Positions 15,532 through 24,156 of a DNA stretch of 58,898 nucleotides are shown in pieces (the stretch's first letter is position 1; each line of letters opens with the position of its first letter). Location: NCBI GenBank assembly GCA_017883235.1, contig JADGNY010000024.1:1-58898 (forward strand). The letters run 5' to 3'. A program made the position numbers and the translations under genes. The stretch is from Thermoanaerobaculia bacterium (GTDB lineage: Bacteria; Acidobacteriota; Thermoanaerobaculia; Gp7-AA8). Below the pieces are notes generated by a model that was not told where the DNA came from, searched no databases, and worked only from the letters and a program-made list of their open reading frames with translations.

Positions 15532-16356
15532 GTGATCCGGACGGGGACACGAGACGATCTTCCTCGCATCGCGGCGCTGTTCGCCGGGGCGAATGATGCG
15601 CCGTATGACCTTGGCGTCGTCGCGGAGGAGAAATGCTTTGGGGCGGGGGTGAGTGGGGACGCCGAGGTGCGCATCTGCGGCGATTTCGCGGGGGTGTCGG
15701 TGACTTGCGGGAAGGCGCTGCGCATTCTGGCGGTCGATCGGGAGCAGCGCAGGCGCGGCATCGGCAGTGCGCTGCTCGGCGAGGCGGAAGCGCGGGGGGC
15801 GCGAATTGTGGCGGCGGAGGCGGGGAACTACTTCACGCCGGGGGTCGTGGCGAGTGATTCGGCGACGATCGGGTTCTTTGCACATCGCGGGTACAAGGAA
15901 ATCGCCAGGACGCAGAACCTCGTGGCGGGGGTGGCCAATGGGGAGTGGGGGTCGCGGGTGGTTCGGGCCACGAACGCGACGCGGGATCGCGTTCTCGACT
16001 TCATCGAAAAGGAGTTCGGACGTATCTGGCGATTCGAGGCGTCGCACGCATTCGAGAACGATCCCGCGACGATCGTCTACGTCGAAGCCGACGGCGAAAT
16101 CGCCGGCTTCGCCGCGCATGAGGCCAACAATCGCGGGCTCGGATTCTTCGGTCCGACCGGCGTGGCGCGCGCGCATCGCGGAAAGGGGCTCGGCGCGCTC
16201 CTGCTCCGCACTTCACTGGCCGATCTGCATCGCCTCGGGTACGAACGCATCATCATCCCCTGGACCGATGCCATCGACTTCTATCGGAAGGCCTGCGGCG
16301 CGGTCGTGAGCGATCACTTCGTCACTCTGGCGCGTGTTGTAGACTCGGCGCCGTGA
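15532..16356 (+). CDS. double-domain GNAT N-acetyltransferase
   Basis: The 274-residue protein has two GNAT folds. The first, at about 1-130, has LRILAVDREQRRRGIGSALL, with the acetyl-CoA loop RRRGIG. The second, at about 140-274, has FFGPTGVARAHRGKGLGALL, with loop HRGKGLG. It should transfer acetyl groups to an amine substrate that cannot be named. I chose the GTG at 15532 because it begins the conserved domain; the longer open frame upstream runs through a repeat element. Its stop overlaps the GTG start of the next gene (GTGA), so the two are coupled. Confidence 0.8.
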   Translation: MIRTGTRDDLPRIAALFAGANDAPYDLGVVAEEKCFGAGVSGDAEVRICGDFAGVSVTCGKALRILAVDREQRRRGIGSALLGEAEARGARIVAAEAGNYFTPGVVASDSATIGFFAHRGYKEIARTQNLVAGVANGEWGSRVVRATNATRDRVLDFIEKEFGRIWRFEASHAFENDPATIVYVEADGEIAGFAAHEANNRGLGFFGPTGVARAHRGKGLGALLLRTSLADLHRLGYERIIIPWTDAIDFYRKACGAVVSDHFVTLARVVDSAP

Positions 16357-17042
16357 AGGAAACTCCCAAAAAGAAGCTGAAACGGCGGCATCGCTTTCTG
16401 CCGCTGGCGATCGGGACCACCGGCAGCGTGGCCCTGGCGGGGGTGGCGTTCTGGTTTTTCAAGAAGCAGGCGGAGTCGGTGGTGGCGGGACGCGCGGACC
16501 ACTACGACGAACTGGTCATGGACGTCGTCCACAAGATCGACAATCCGCCGATGCATGAGGCGATGCACGCCATCACGCAGCTCGGGGCGCACTTCGTCAT
16601 CGGCAGCGCGGCGGGGATCACGGCGCTGATGATGTGGCGGCAGGGACGGCGCCAGGATGCCTGGACGGTGGTCATGTCCACCGGCGGAGCGATGATCATC
16701 AACACGCTCCTCAAGAATATTTTTCAGCGCCAGCGCCCCATCGAACGGGCGCGCCGCATCACCCTGCCGGATTCGCACAGCTTCCCGAGCGGCCACTCGC
16801 TGCTGTCGGCGGCCACCTATCCGATCGTGGCCCATCACTTCGTGCAGAACCGCTCGGTGGCCACGCAGGCCGTCGTCCACACCCTCACCAGCCTGACCAT
16901 CCTCACCGTCGGCTTCTCGCGCGTCTACTTCGGCGTCCACTTCCCCTCCGACGTCCTCGGCGGATTCGCCGCCGGCTACGGCTGGCTGGGGCTGACGTCG
17001 CTGGCGCATACGTTGATGGCAGGTGACAGGGATGGAGGGTGA
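16353..17042 (+). CDS. PAP2-family membrane phosphatase
   Basis: The 229-residue membrane protein carries all three PAP2 signatures: KNIFQRQRP, SFPSGHS and SRVYFGVHFPSD. It has several transmembrane helices (LPLAIGTTGSVALAGVAFWF near the start). Such enzymes dephosphorylate lipid phosphates such as undecaprenyl pyrophosphate or phosphatidate at the membrane face. It starts with GTG, overlapping the stop of the acetyltransferase gene. Context does not fix the substrate. Confidence 0.88.
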   Translation: MKETPKKKLKRRHRFLPLAIGTTGSVALAGVAFWFFKKQAESVVAGRADHYDELVMDVVHKIDNPPMHEAMHAITQLGAHFVIGSAAGITALMMWRQGRRQDAWTVVMSTGGAMIINTLLKNIFQRQRPIERARRITLPDSHSFPSGHSLLSAATYPIVAHHFVQNRSVATQAVVHTLTSLTILTVGFSRVYFGVHFPSDVLGGFAAGYGWLGLTSLAHTLMAGDRDGG

Positions 17043-17049
17043 GACTGCG

Positions 17050-17140
17050 TTGACCGGTTATCGGTTGTCGGTTGTCGGTTGTCGGTTGGTGGATTCCCAG
17101 GGGATTTGACGCCACCGACAACCGACAACCCGTTGCCCGC
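17050..17140. repeat. CGGTTGT heptamer inverted repeat
   Basis: CGGTTGT is repeated directly four times (about 17054-17092). The complement CCGACAACCGACAAC follows at about 17115-17135 around GTGGATTCCCAGGGGATTTGACGCC. It lies directly before the 2-oxoglutarate enzyme gene and could act as attenuator or terminator. A related CGGTTGTCGGTTG stretch is at about 51530. Confidence 0.8.
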
Positions 17141-17178
17141 GAAATCACCGCAGTCCCCTCACGGTTAGGTATCCCGCA

Positions 17179-20100
17179 ATGTCATCCGTTACACAGACCT
17201 ACGGCGCAAACACCGCATTCATCGAAGACCTCTACGAGCGTTACCGCGCCAATCCCGAGTCGGTGAGCACGAGCTGGCGCGAGTTCTTTCACGACTACGA
17301 GCCGCGCTTCGAGGAAGAGTTCGAAGAGGAGGCCGGAGCGCAGCTGCAGGCGGTGGCTCCCCCCGCCGCCATCGCCGCCGTCCCCGCTCCAGCACCCAGC
17401 AACCCAGCAACCCAGCAACCAGTACCGGCGACGCCCCGCCCAACGCCAGTCCCCACAACCAACCAGACCTCCGTCCCCCTTCGCGGCGCGGCCGGCAAGA
17501 TCGCCCAGAACATGGAGACGTCGCTGACCATCCCGACGGCGACGTCGATCCGCAACATCCCGGTCAAGGTGCTCGAGGAGAACCGGCGCGTCGTCAACAA
17601 TCACCTGGCGCTGACCGGCCAGCCGAAGGCGTCGTTCACGCACATCATCGCCTGGGCGATCGTCGGCGCGGTCAAGCAGTTCCCGCGCATGAACGCGGCG
17701 TTCTTCCAGCAAGACTCGCAGCCCACGCGCATCGACCGCGAAGACGTCAACCTCGGCATCGCCATCGACGTCGAGAAGAAGGACGGCACCCGCTCGCTGC
17801 TCGTGCCAAACGTCAAACGCGCGCAGACGATGGACTTCGCGCAGTTCCTCAAGGCCTACAACGAGGTCGTGCGCAAGGCGCGCGGCGGCACGCTCGAGAT
17901 CGCCGACTTCGAAGGGACCACCATCTCGCTCACCAACCCCGGCACGATCGGAACGATCGCCTCCGTGCCGCGGCTGATGCAGTCGCAGGGAACGATCATC
18001 GCCACCGGCCAGATCGACTATCCGGCCGAGTACTCAGCCACCGATCCCTCTGTCCTGGCCGACCTCGGAATCTCCAAGGTGATGACGATGACGTCGACTT
18101 ACGACCACCGCATCATTCAGGGGGCGGAGTCGGGCGCTTTCCTGGCGCGCGTCCACGAGCTGCTCCTCGGCGCCGACGATTTCTACGAGATCATCTACCG
18201 CGATCTCCGCATCCCCTACGAGCCGGCCATCTGGGGCAGGGACCGCCATCGCCTCAACGCCACCGAAGACGAAAAGGTGGCACGCGAGGCGGCGGTGCTG
18301 CAGATGATCAACGCCTATCGCGTGCGCGGTCATCTGCTGGCCGATCTCGATCCGCTCGAGTACGAGGTGAAACGCCATCCCGAGCTCGATCCCGCCTTCT
18401 ACAGCCTTACGATCTGGGACCTCGATCGCGAATTCGTCTGCGGCGGTCTGTGCGGCAAGCTGACGGCGAAGCTGCGCGACATCCTCGACACGCTGCGCGA
18501 GACCTACTGCGGCAAGCTCGGGCCGGAGTACATGCACATCGGCGAGACCGTGCAGAAGAAGTGGCTGCAGGACCGGATGGAGCCGGCGCGCAACCACCAT
18601 CCGCTCGATCTGGCCACCAAGCGCCGCATCCTGATGAAGCTCAACGACGCCGAGGCCTTCGAGAAGTTTCTGCACACGAAGTACGTGGGCCACAAACGCT
18701 TTTCGCTCGAAGGAGCGGAGACGACCATCCCGATGCTCGACTACATCTTCAACGAGGCCACGCAGGATGGCGTCACCGAGGCCGTCATCGGCATGGCCCA
18801 TCGCGGACGGCTCAATGTGCTGGCGAACATCCTCGGCAAGTCGTACGAGAAGATCTTCCACGAGTTCGAGGGGGACGTCGATCCGAACACGACGCAGGGC
18901 TCGGGCGATGTGAAGTACCACCTCGGCGCGGACGGCATCCACCAGACGCCGGACGGCTCACACATGAAGCTGACGCTGGCGTCGAATCCCAGCCATCTCG
19001 AAGCGGTCGATCCGATCGTGGAAGGGATGGTGTACGCGAAACAGAAGCTGATCGGCGACAACAAACGCGCATGGGTGCTGCCGGTGCTCATCCACGGCGA
19101 TGCCGCCTTCGCCGGTCAGGGCGTGGTGGCGGAGACGCTGAATCTCTCGCAACTTCCCGGCTACCGCACCGGCGGCACGATTCACCTGGTCATCAACAAT
19201 CAGATCGGCTTCACTACCGGGCCGGAATCGGCACGATCGTCTGTCTATGCTACGGACGTGGCCAAGATGGTGCAGGCGCCGATCTTCCACGTGAACGGCG
19301 ACGACCCCGAGGCCTGCATCCGGGCGGTCAAGCTCGCGTACGACTTCCGCCAGCAGTTTCACAAAGACGTCGTCATCGACATGCTCTGCTACCGGCGGCA
19401 CGGCCACAACGAAGGCGACGAGCCGTCGCTCACGCAGCCGAGGATGTACAAATCGATCAAGGAGCACCGCTCGGTGCGGAAGGTCTACACCGAGACGCTG
19501 CTGCGCAAAGGCGACATCGATCCGAAGGAAGCAGAGTCGTGGCTGGATAACTTCCAGACGAAACTGCAGGAAGCGTTCGACCGGACGCGCGAAGACAACG
19601 AGCCGCCGTCAACGACGAATGCGCGCGGCCCCCTCTGGACCGACGAGGAGATCACCGGTTTCCAGAACCAGCCATCGCCGGATACTTCGGTGCCGCGCAG
19701 CGGGCTCGACGCGGTCGGCCAGGCGCTGACGACGATTCCTTCCGATCTCTCGCTGCACCCGAAGCTCAAGCCGATCATCATCAAACGGAAAGCGATGGCC
19801 GAGGGGCGCGAGCCGATCGACTGGGCCTTCGCGGAGTTGCTGGCCTTCGGCACGCTCATGACTGACGGCTATCGCGTGCGGCTCTCCGGCCAGGACTCCG
19901 GCCGCGGAACCTTCTCGTCGCGTCACGCCATTCTGTTCGACTACCTGACCGGCAAAGGCTACGTGCCGCTGAATGCACTGGCCGGCGCAACGGATGCCAC
20001 ACCGATCGACTTCGCCGTCTACGACTCCAACCTCAGCGAGTATGGCGTCCTCGGCTTCGAGTACGGCTTCTCCGTGGCCGATCCCGGAACGCTGGTGCTG

Positions 20101-20856
20101 TGGGAAGCGCAGTTCGGAGATTTTGTAAATGGCGCTCAGATCGTCATCGACCAGTTTCTCTCCTCGGCCGAGGAGAAGTGGAGCCAGCACAGCGGCCTGG
20201 TGCTGCTGCTGCCGCACGGCTACGAAGGGCAGGGGCCGGAGCATTCGTCCGCCCGCCTGGAGCGCTTCCTGACGCTTTGCGCCGAGGGGAACATGCAGGT
20301 CGTCTATCCGACGACGCCGGCGCAGCATTTCCACGCGCTGCGGCGGCAGATGAAGAACGATCCGCGCAAGCCGCTGATCGTGATGACGCCGAAGTCGCTG
20401 CTGCGCCATCCGCAGGCAACGTCGTCAATCGAGGAGCTGACCAATGATTTGACCAGTGGCCGCTTCGAGCCGGTGCTGATCGATGCGGCTTCCGATCCTT
20501 CGAACGTGAAACGCATCGTTCTGACGAGCGGCAAGGTCTACTACGACCTCGCCGCCGCGCGCGGGAAGTCCAACGCCAACATCCCGCTGATCCGGCTCGA
20601 GCAGTTCTACCCGTTCCCGCAGGCGATGCTTGTCTCGGCGATCGCCCAGTACCCGAACGCAACCGAGATCGTCTGGACTCAGGACGAGCCCCGCAACATG
20701 GGCGCCTGGCCCTTCCTGCACGAACGCCTGGCCGCCCTCGCTGGTAACCGCACGCTCCGCTACGCCGGACGCCCGATCAGCGCCTCGCCGGCGACGGGGT
20801 CGCATCATCGGCACGAGGAGCAGCAGGTGGCGTTGGTGAAGGCGGCGATCGGGTGA
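17179..20856 (+). CDS. kgd: multifunctional 2-oxoglutarate decarboxylase/dehydrogenase E1 with fused E2 catalytic domain (Kgd/OdhA type)
   Basis: The 1225-residue protein starts with the E1 assembly segment (NTAFIEDLYERYRANPESVS). A Pro/Ala linker follows at about 60-95. A lipoyl-less succinyltransferase domain at about 100-360 has its DHR motif in TYDHRIIQGAES near 308. The rest is the thiamine-diphosphate E1, with MAHRGRLNVL near 539, GDAAFAGQGV near 640 and RRHGHNEGDEPS. It feeds the TCA cycle by oxidative decarboxylation of 2-oxoglutarate. With no lipoyl domain it must use a lipoylated E2 made elsewhere, as in actinobacteria. It is full length, with no operon partner seen. The symbol follows the mycobacterial name. 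Confidence 0.93.
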   Translation: MSSVTQTYGANTAFIEDLYERYRANPESVSTSWREFFHDYEPRFEEEFEEEAGAQLQAVAPPAAIAAVPAPAPSNPATQQPVPATPRPTPVPTTNQTSVPLRGAAGKIAQNMETSLTIPTATSIRNIPVKVLEENRRVVNNHLALTGQPKASFTHIIAWAIVGAVKQFPRMNAAFFQQDSQPTRIDREDVNLGIAIDVEKKDGTRSLLVPNVKRAQTMDFAQFLKAYNEVVRKARGGTLEIADFEGTTISLTNPGTIGTIASVPRLMQSQGTIIATGQIDYPAEYSATDPSVLADLGISKVMTMTSTYDHRIIQGAESGAFLARVHELLLGADDFYEIIYRDLRIPYEPAIWGRDRHRLNATEDEKVAREAAVLQMINAYRVRGHLLADLDPLEYEVKRHPELDPAFYSLTIWDLDREFVCGGLCGKLTAKLRDILDTLRETYCGKLGPEYMHIGETVQKKWLQDRMEPARNHHPLDLATKRRILMKLNDAEAFEKFLHTKYVGHKRFSLEGAETTIPMLDYIFNEATQDGVTEAVIGMAHRGRLNVLANILGKSYEKIFHEFEGDVDPNTTQGSGDVKYHLGADGIHQTPDGSHMKLTLASNPSHLEAVDPIVEGMVYAKQKLIGDNKRAWVLPVLIHGDAAFAGQGVVAETLNLSQLPGYRTGGTIHLVINNQIGFTTGPESARSSVYATDVAKMVQAPIFHVNGDDPEACIRAVKLAYDFRQQFHKDVVIDMLCYRRHGHNEGDEPSLTQPRMYKSIKEHRSVRKVYTETLLRKGDIDPKEAESWLDNFQTKLQEAFDRTREDNEPPSTTNARGPLWTDEEITGFQNQPSPDTSVPRSGLDAVGQALTTIPSDLSLHPKLKPIIIKRKAMAEGREPIDWAFAELLAFGTLMTDGYRVRLSGQDSGRGTFSSRHAILFDYLTGKGYVPLNALAGATDATPIDFAVYDSNLSEYGVLGFEYGFSVADPGTLVLWEAQFGDFVNGAQIVIDQFLSSAEEKWSQHSGLVLLLPHGYEGQGPEHSSARLERFLTLCAEGNMQVVYPTTPAQHFHALRRQMKNDPRKPLIVMTPKSLLRHPQATSSIEELTNDLTSGRFEPVLIDAASDPSNVKRIVLTSGKVYYDLAAARGKSNANIPLIRLEQFYPFPQAMLVSAIAQYPNATEIVWTQDEPRNMGAWPFLHERLAALAGNRTLRYAGRPISASPATGSHHRHEEQQVALVKAAIG

Positions 20857-20935
20857 CGACTAATGTCGTATCATTCAGCGCCGCGCATGACGGGTCCTAC
20901 AAGGTACAAAGAGGCCTGCTGGAAGGCGGGAAGAC

Positions 20936-21136
20936 ATGCCGAAGACAGTAGCCGCAGAGTATCTCGCTGAAGAACAGACGCTGAAGCTCGATGAACCGCT
21001 CGAGGGTGTTGCTGATCACGCTCGTGTTCAGGTTTCGTTGACCGCGGGGACCTCGGTGATAGCAAAGCCGTGGCTCGACTTGAAGGGTTCATTACCGAAA
21101 GAAGCAATCGAGGAGTGGCGTTCCTCACTAGAATGA
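20936..21136 (+). CDS. small antitoxin-like protein upstream of a DUF433/DUF5615 module
   Basis: The 66-residue product runs MPKTVAAEYLAEEQTLKLDE and then PLEGVADHARVQVSL, ending LPKEAIEEWRSSLE. The N-terminal half has the beta-strand look of small AbrB or DUF104-type antitoxins; the C-terminal half is a short amphipathic helix. A GGAAGGCGGGAAG ribosome site precedes the ATG. Its stop overlaps the DUF433 start (ATGA), so it is coupled to the toxin-antitoxin module. Function is inferred only from position. Confidence 0.6.
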   Translation: MPKTVAAEYLAEEQTLKLDEPLEGVADHARVQVSLTAGTSVIAKPWLDLKGSLPKEAIEEWRSSLE

Positions 21137-21366
21137 GTGGCGACATGTATGACGCCGATGATGTTATCCATATCGATCCCGAGATCCTCGGTGGAACGCC
21201 TGTCTTCATTGGGACTCGCGTTCCTTTGCAGGCTCTGATCGACTACATCGAAGGCGGCCATCCCCTGAGCGACTTTCTGGATGACTTCCCCACGGTGACG
21301 CACGCGCAGGCTGTGGCTGCGCTCGAGCAAGCGAAGGAACTGTTGGTTGCGCATTCTCATCGATGA
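21133..21366 (+). CDS. DUF433 antitoxin-like protein
   Basis: The 77-residue protein starts MSGDMYDADDVIHIDPEILG. It contains GGTPVFIGTRVPLQALIDYI and FLDDFPTVTHAQAVAALEQA, the DUF433 winged-helix pattern. I chose the ATG at 21133 because it overlaps the upstream stop as ATGA. It overlaps the following DUF5615 gene by about 20 bases, the normal layout of this toxin-antitoxin pair. It should bind and neutralise the toxin and repress the operon; that is family knowledge. Confidence 0.85.
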   Translation: MSGDMYDADDVIHIDPEILGGTPVFIGTRVPLQALIDYIEGGHPLSDFLDDFPTVTHAQAVAALEQAKELLVAHSHR

Positions 21367-21667
21367 ATGCGTGCCGCGCGCATTGAAACGCCACCTTCGA
21401 GCACATGACGTGGTTCTCACCGTGCCGGAGGCCGGATTCGCAGGCCTGAAGAATGGTCAACTGCTTCGTGAAGCTGAAGGCAACTTTGATGCTTTCATCA
21501 CGACAGACAAGAGTCTGCAACATCAGCAGAATCTATCCGCATGGAGTATCGCGTTCGTGCTGCTGCGCGCTGTCAGCAATGACATCGCCGATCTCGAACC
21601 GCTGGTGCCACAATTGGTCGCGCGTCTGGCCGACGTTGCGCCAGGCACGTTAACGATCATCGGCTAA
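21347..21667 (+). CDS. DUF5615 PIN-like toxin
   Basis: The 106-residue protein opens MRILIDECVPRALKRHLRAH and has VVLTVPEAGFAGLKNGQLL and FDAFITTDKSLQHQQNL. Acidic residues D6, E7 and D54 sit in positions typical of PIN-like nucleases of the DUF5615 family. It starts with TTG inside the DUF433 gene, a common way to limit toxin translation. Target RNA is unknown. This is the intact counterpart of the decayed module at 14.9-15.3 kb. Confidence 0.82.
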   Translation: MRILIDECVPRALKRHLRAHDVVLTVPEAGFAGLKNGQLLREAEGNFDAFITTDKSLQHQQNLSAWSIAFVLLRAVSNDIADLEPLVPQLVARLADVAPGTLTIIG

Positions 21668-21672
21668 TCCCC

Positions 21673-24156
21673 CTACCCCAGCGCCGCTTCGATCCTCTCC
21701 TCCAGATCGTGAATGGCGGCTTCCAGCTCCGGTAGCAGCTCCCCGGCGCGCTCGAAATCGGAGGCTTTCCCGGCTCGTTCCAATTGCACCGTAGTAGCAA
21801 TCGCCTCTGGGACGTCGAAGTTGCTGATGGCGCCTTTCAGGGTGTGCGCGGTCTGGAAGAGCAATTCGCCGTCGCAGGCGGTGACGGCATCGCGGAGGGC
21901 GGCCAGCAATCGGGGGGTCTGCATGGCGAAGGCGTCGCGCACGCGGGCGAGGAGGCGGACATTGCCGCCGACGGCATCGAGGATGGCGTCGGCCGGGCCG
22001 GCGGGAGCGGGAGAGGCGGCCATCACGCCGGTCACTTCGCGGATGATGGCGCCGAGGGACGACTGCGTGGCGGGCTTGGTCAGCACGGCATCGAAGCCGG
22101 CGTCGATGCAACGATCGCGGTCTTCGCGCGTCGAGTGCGCCGTCAGCGCGACGATCGGCGTGCGTATCCCGCGCTCCGTGGTTCGGTAGCGCCGAACGAC
22201 TTCCAGCCCGTCGATCCCCGGCATCTGCACATCGAGCAGAACGGCGTCGAACGTTCTTCGGGCGAGGATTTCGAGCGCCTCGGCGCCGCTCTCGGCTGTC
22301 GTGACGAAGTGGCCGAGCCGCCGCACGGCCTCGGCCGCGAATTCCTGATTGACGACGTTGTCGTCGACGACGAGCACGCGCAGCGGACGGGCGATCTCCG
22401 GGCGGCGCTCGAGCGTGTAGGTCATCGTCCGCTCGGTAACGCCGAGGGCGACACCTATGGCATCGAGCAACTCGCGCTCGCCGATCGGCCGCGTCACCAC
22501 CACGCCGGCGTGATACGACGGCGCCAGCGGCGAGGTTATGCGTACCACCGGCACCGGCGGCATCCAGGGCGTCGTCGCCAGGATGTTGGCGTCGGCGACG
22601 ACGCATGCGTACGCGGCGCGGATCGACGGCTGCAGCGCGCGATCGAGCGTCGCGTACGACTCCGGCACCATTCCGTGCGCCCGCAGCGTCCCGGCCAGGA
22701 TAGCCCGCGTCGTCGCGTTCGGCTCGATCAGAAGAACCCGCGTTCCCGACAGCGCCGTCTCCCACTCCGGCGCCGGCCCGGTCCCGACCGGCTCGCACGG
22801 CATCGGCAGGACGAAACGGAACGTGCTCCCTTTCCCCTGCTCGCTTTCGAACGTCACCACGCCGCCCATCGCCTCCAGCAGCCGCGACACGATGGCCAGG
22901 CCGAGGCCGGAGCCGCCGTAGCGCCGCGAATGCGAGGAATCGGCCTGCGCGAACGGATCGAAGATCAGGTGACGGCGCGAGGGATCGATCCCGACTCCCG
23001 TATCGCGAACCTCAAATCCGATCGTGACGCGGTCGACCGACATCACTTCGCAGGAGACGCGGACGACGACTTCGCCGCGGTTGGTGAATTTGAGGGCGTT
23101 GCCGACCAGGTTGACGACGATCTGCCGAATCCGCAGCGGGTCGCCCCACAATCGATCCGGCACCTCGGGTGATACCCCAAAGGCGATCGTCAGTCCTTTC
23201 TCCGCCGCGGTGATACCCAGCGTCTTGAGCGTGTCGGTGATCAGTTGGCGCACCGAGAAATAGACCGGCTCCAGCTCCAGGCGGCGCGCTTCGATCTTGG
23301 AGAAGTCGAGGATGTCGCCGATGGTGGCCAGCAGCGTCTCCGCGGAGCGGCGGGCCATCTCGAGCTGGCGTGCGCGCTCGATCGACGTCTCCGTATCGAT
23401 GGCGAGCTGCAGCATCCCGATGATGCCGTGGAGCGGCGTGCGCATCTCGTGGGACATGTTCGCCAGGAACTCGCTCTTGGCCGCACTCCCCTCTTCGGCG
23501 CGCCGCCTTGATGCACCCAATTCGACCGACTGCGCCTCGAGCTTGCGGATCAGTTCGCGCGACACGCGGATGACGTTCGCCAGATGACCGCGCCGCTTCT
23601 CGACGCCGCGCGACGTCAGAGCGATATAGAGCCCCCCGGCGAAGACGAATGCGATTTTCGCCAGAGCGATCCCGTCGGGCACCGGCCGTCCGTCGACGGT
23701 GACCACCCAGAGCAGCATCAACGCGTAGCAGAAGGTGCCGAACATCACGAAGCCGAGCGCGCGGCGGAAACGGACCTGCGCCTGATCGGCGACATGCAGG
23801 AAGAGAATGAAAAAGAGCCAGCTCCGCTCGGCACCCGAGTAGTAGACAGCCAGCGTCCAGATGGGAAGGTCGAGGACGAGAAAAGCCATGCTGAGATCGG
23901 CCTTCACGCGCCCGAACAACATCAACAGCAGCGGCCACGAAACAGCGCAATAGACGGCCAGGATGATCGTGACGCGCAGCCACCCTGCATTCGACGCCAT
24001 CTGCAACAGGAATCGATTGTTGAGGTAGACGCCGAGGGAAAGAAAGGCCGAGCCGAGACAGCGAAGGAGAGGAATCTCGACGGTGGCAATCTTGTGCGCG
24101 CGAGCACGCTTCTGCCGCTCGCCATCCTCGGCGCGCATGATGAAATCGTTGCTCAC
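21673..24156 (-). CDS. hybrid histidine kinase with two receivers and an HPt domain
   Basis: The 827-residue inner-membrane kinase has about six hydrophobic segments (residues 30-185) instead of a periplasmic sensor. HisKA phosphoacceptor His236 lies in MSHEMRTPLHG. The HATPase has N-box NALKF (353) and G-box DTGVGI (385). A first receiver-like domain (about 470-575) is degenerate: its lysine position reads VTRPIG. The second receiver (593-710) has Asp642 in LLDVQMPG. A C-terminal HPt carries His771 in TAHTLKGA. The layout is of the BarA/EvgS type, and the output is very likely the BTAD-receiver protein encoded just upstream with an ATGA overlap. Confidence 0.92.
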   Translation of the reverse strand: MSNDFIMRAEDGERQKRARAHKIATVEIPLLRCLGSAFLSLGVYLNNRFLLQMASNAGWLRVTIILAVYCAVSWPLLLMLFGRVKADLSMAFLVLDLPIWTLAVYYSGAERSWLFFILFLHVADQAQVRFRRALGFVMFGTFCYALMLLWVVTVDGRPVPDGIALAKIAFVFAGGLYIALTSRGVEKRRGHLANVIRVSRELIRKLEAQSVELGASRRRAEEGSAAKSEFLANMSHEMRTPLHGIIGMLQLAIDTETSIERARQLEMARRSAETLLATIGDILDFSKIEARRLELEPVYFSVRQLITDTLKTLGITAAEKGLTIAFGVSPEVPDRLWGDPLRIRQIVVNLVGNALKFTNRGEVVVRVSCEVMSVDRVTIGFEVRDTGVGIDPSRRHLIFDPFAQADSSHSRRYGGSGLGLAIVSRLLEAMGGVVTFESEQGKGSTFRFVLPMPCEPVGTGPAPEWETALSGTRVLLIEPNATTRAILAGTLRAHGMVPESYATLDRALQPSIRAAYACVVADANILATTPWMPPVPVVRITSPLAPSYHAGVVVTRPIGERELLDAIGVALGVTERTMTYTLERRPEIARPLRVLVVDDNVVNQEFAAEAVRRLGHFVTTAESGAEALEILARRTFDAVLLDVQMPGIDGLEVVRRYRTTERGIRTPIVALTAHSTREDRDRCIDAGFDAVLTKPATQSSLGAIIREVTGVMAASPAPAGPADAILDAVGGNVRLLARVRDAFAMQTPRLLAALRDAVTACDGELLFQTAHTLKGAISNFDVPEAIATTVQLERAGKASDFERAGELLPELEAAIHDLEERIEAALG

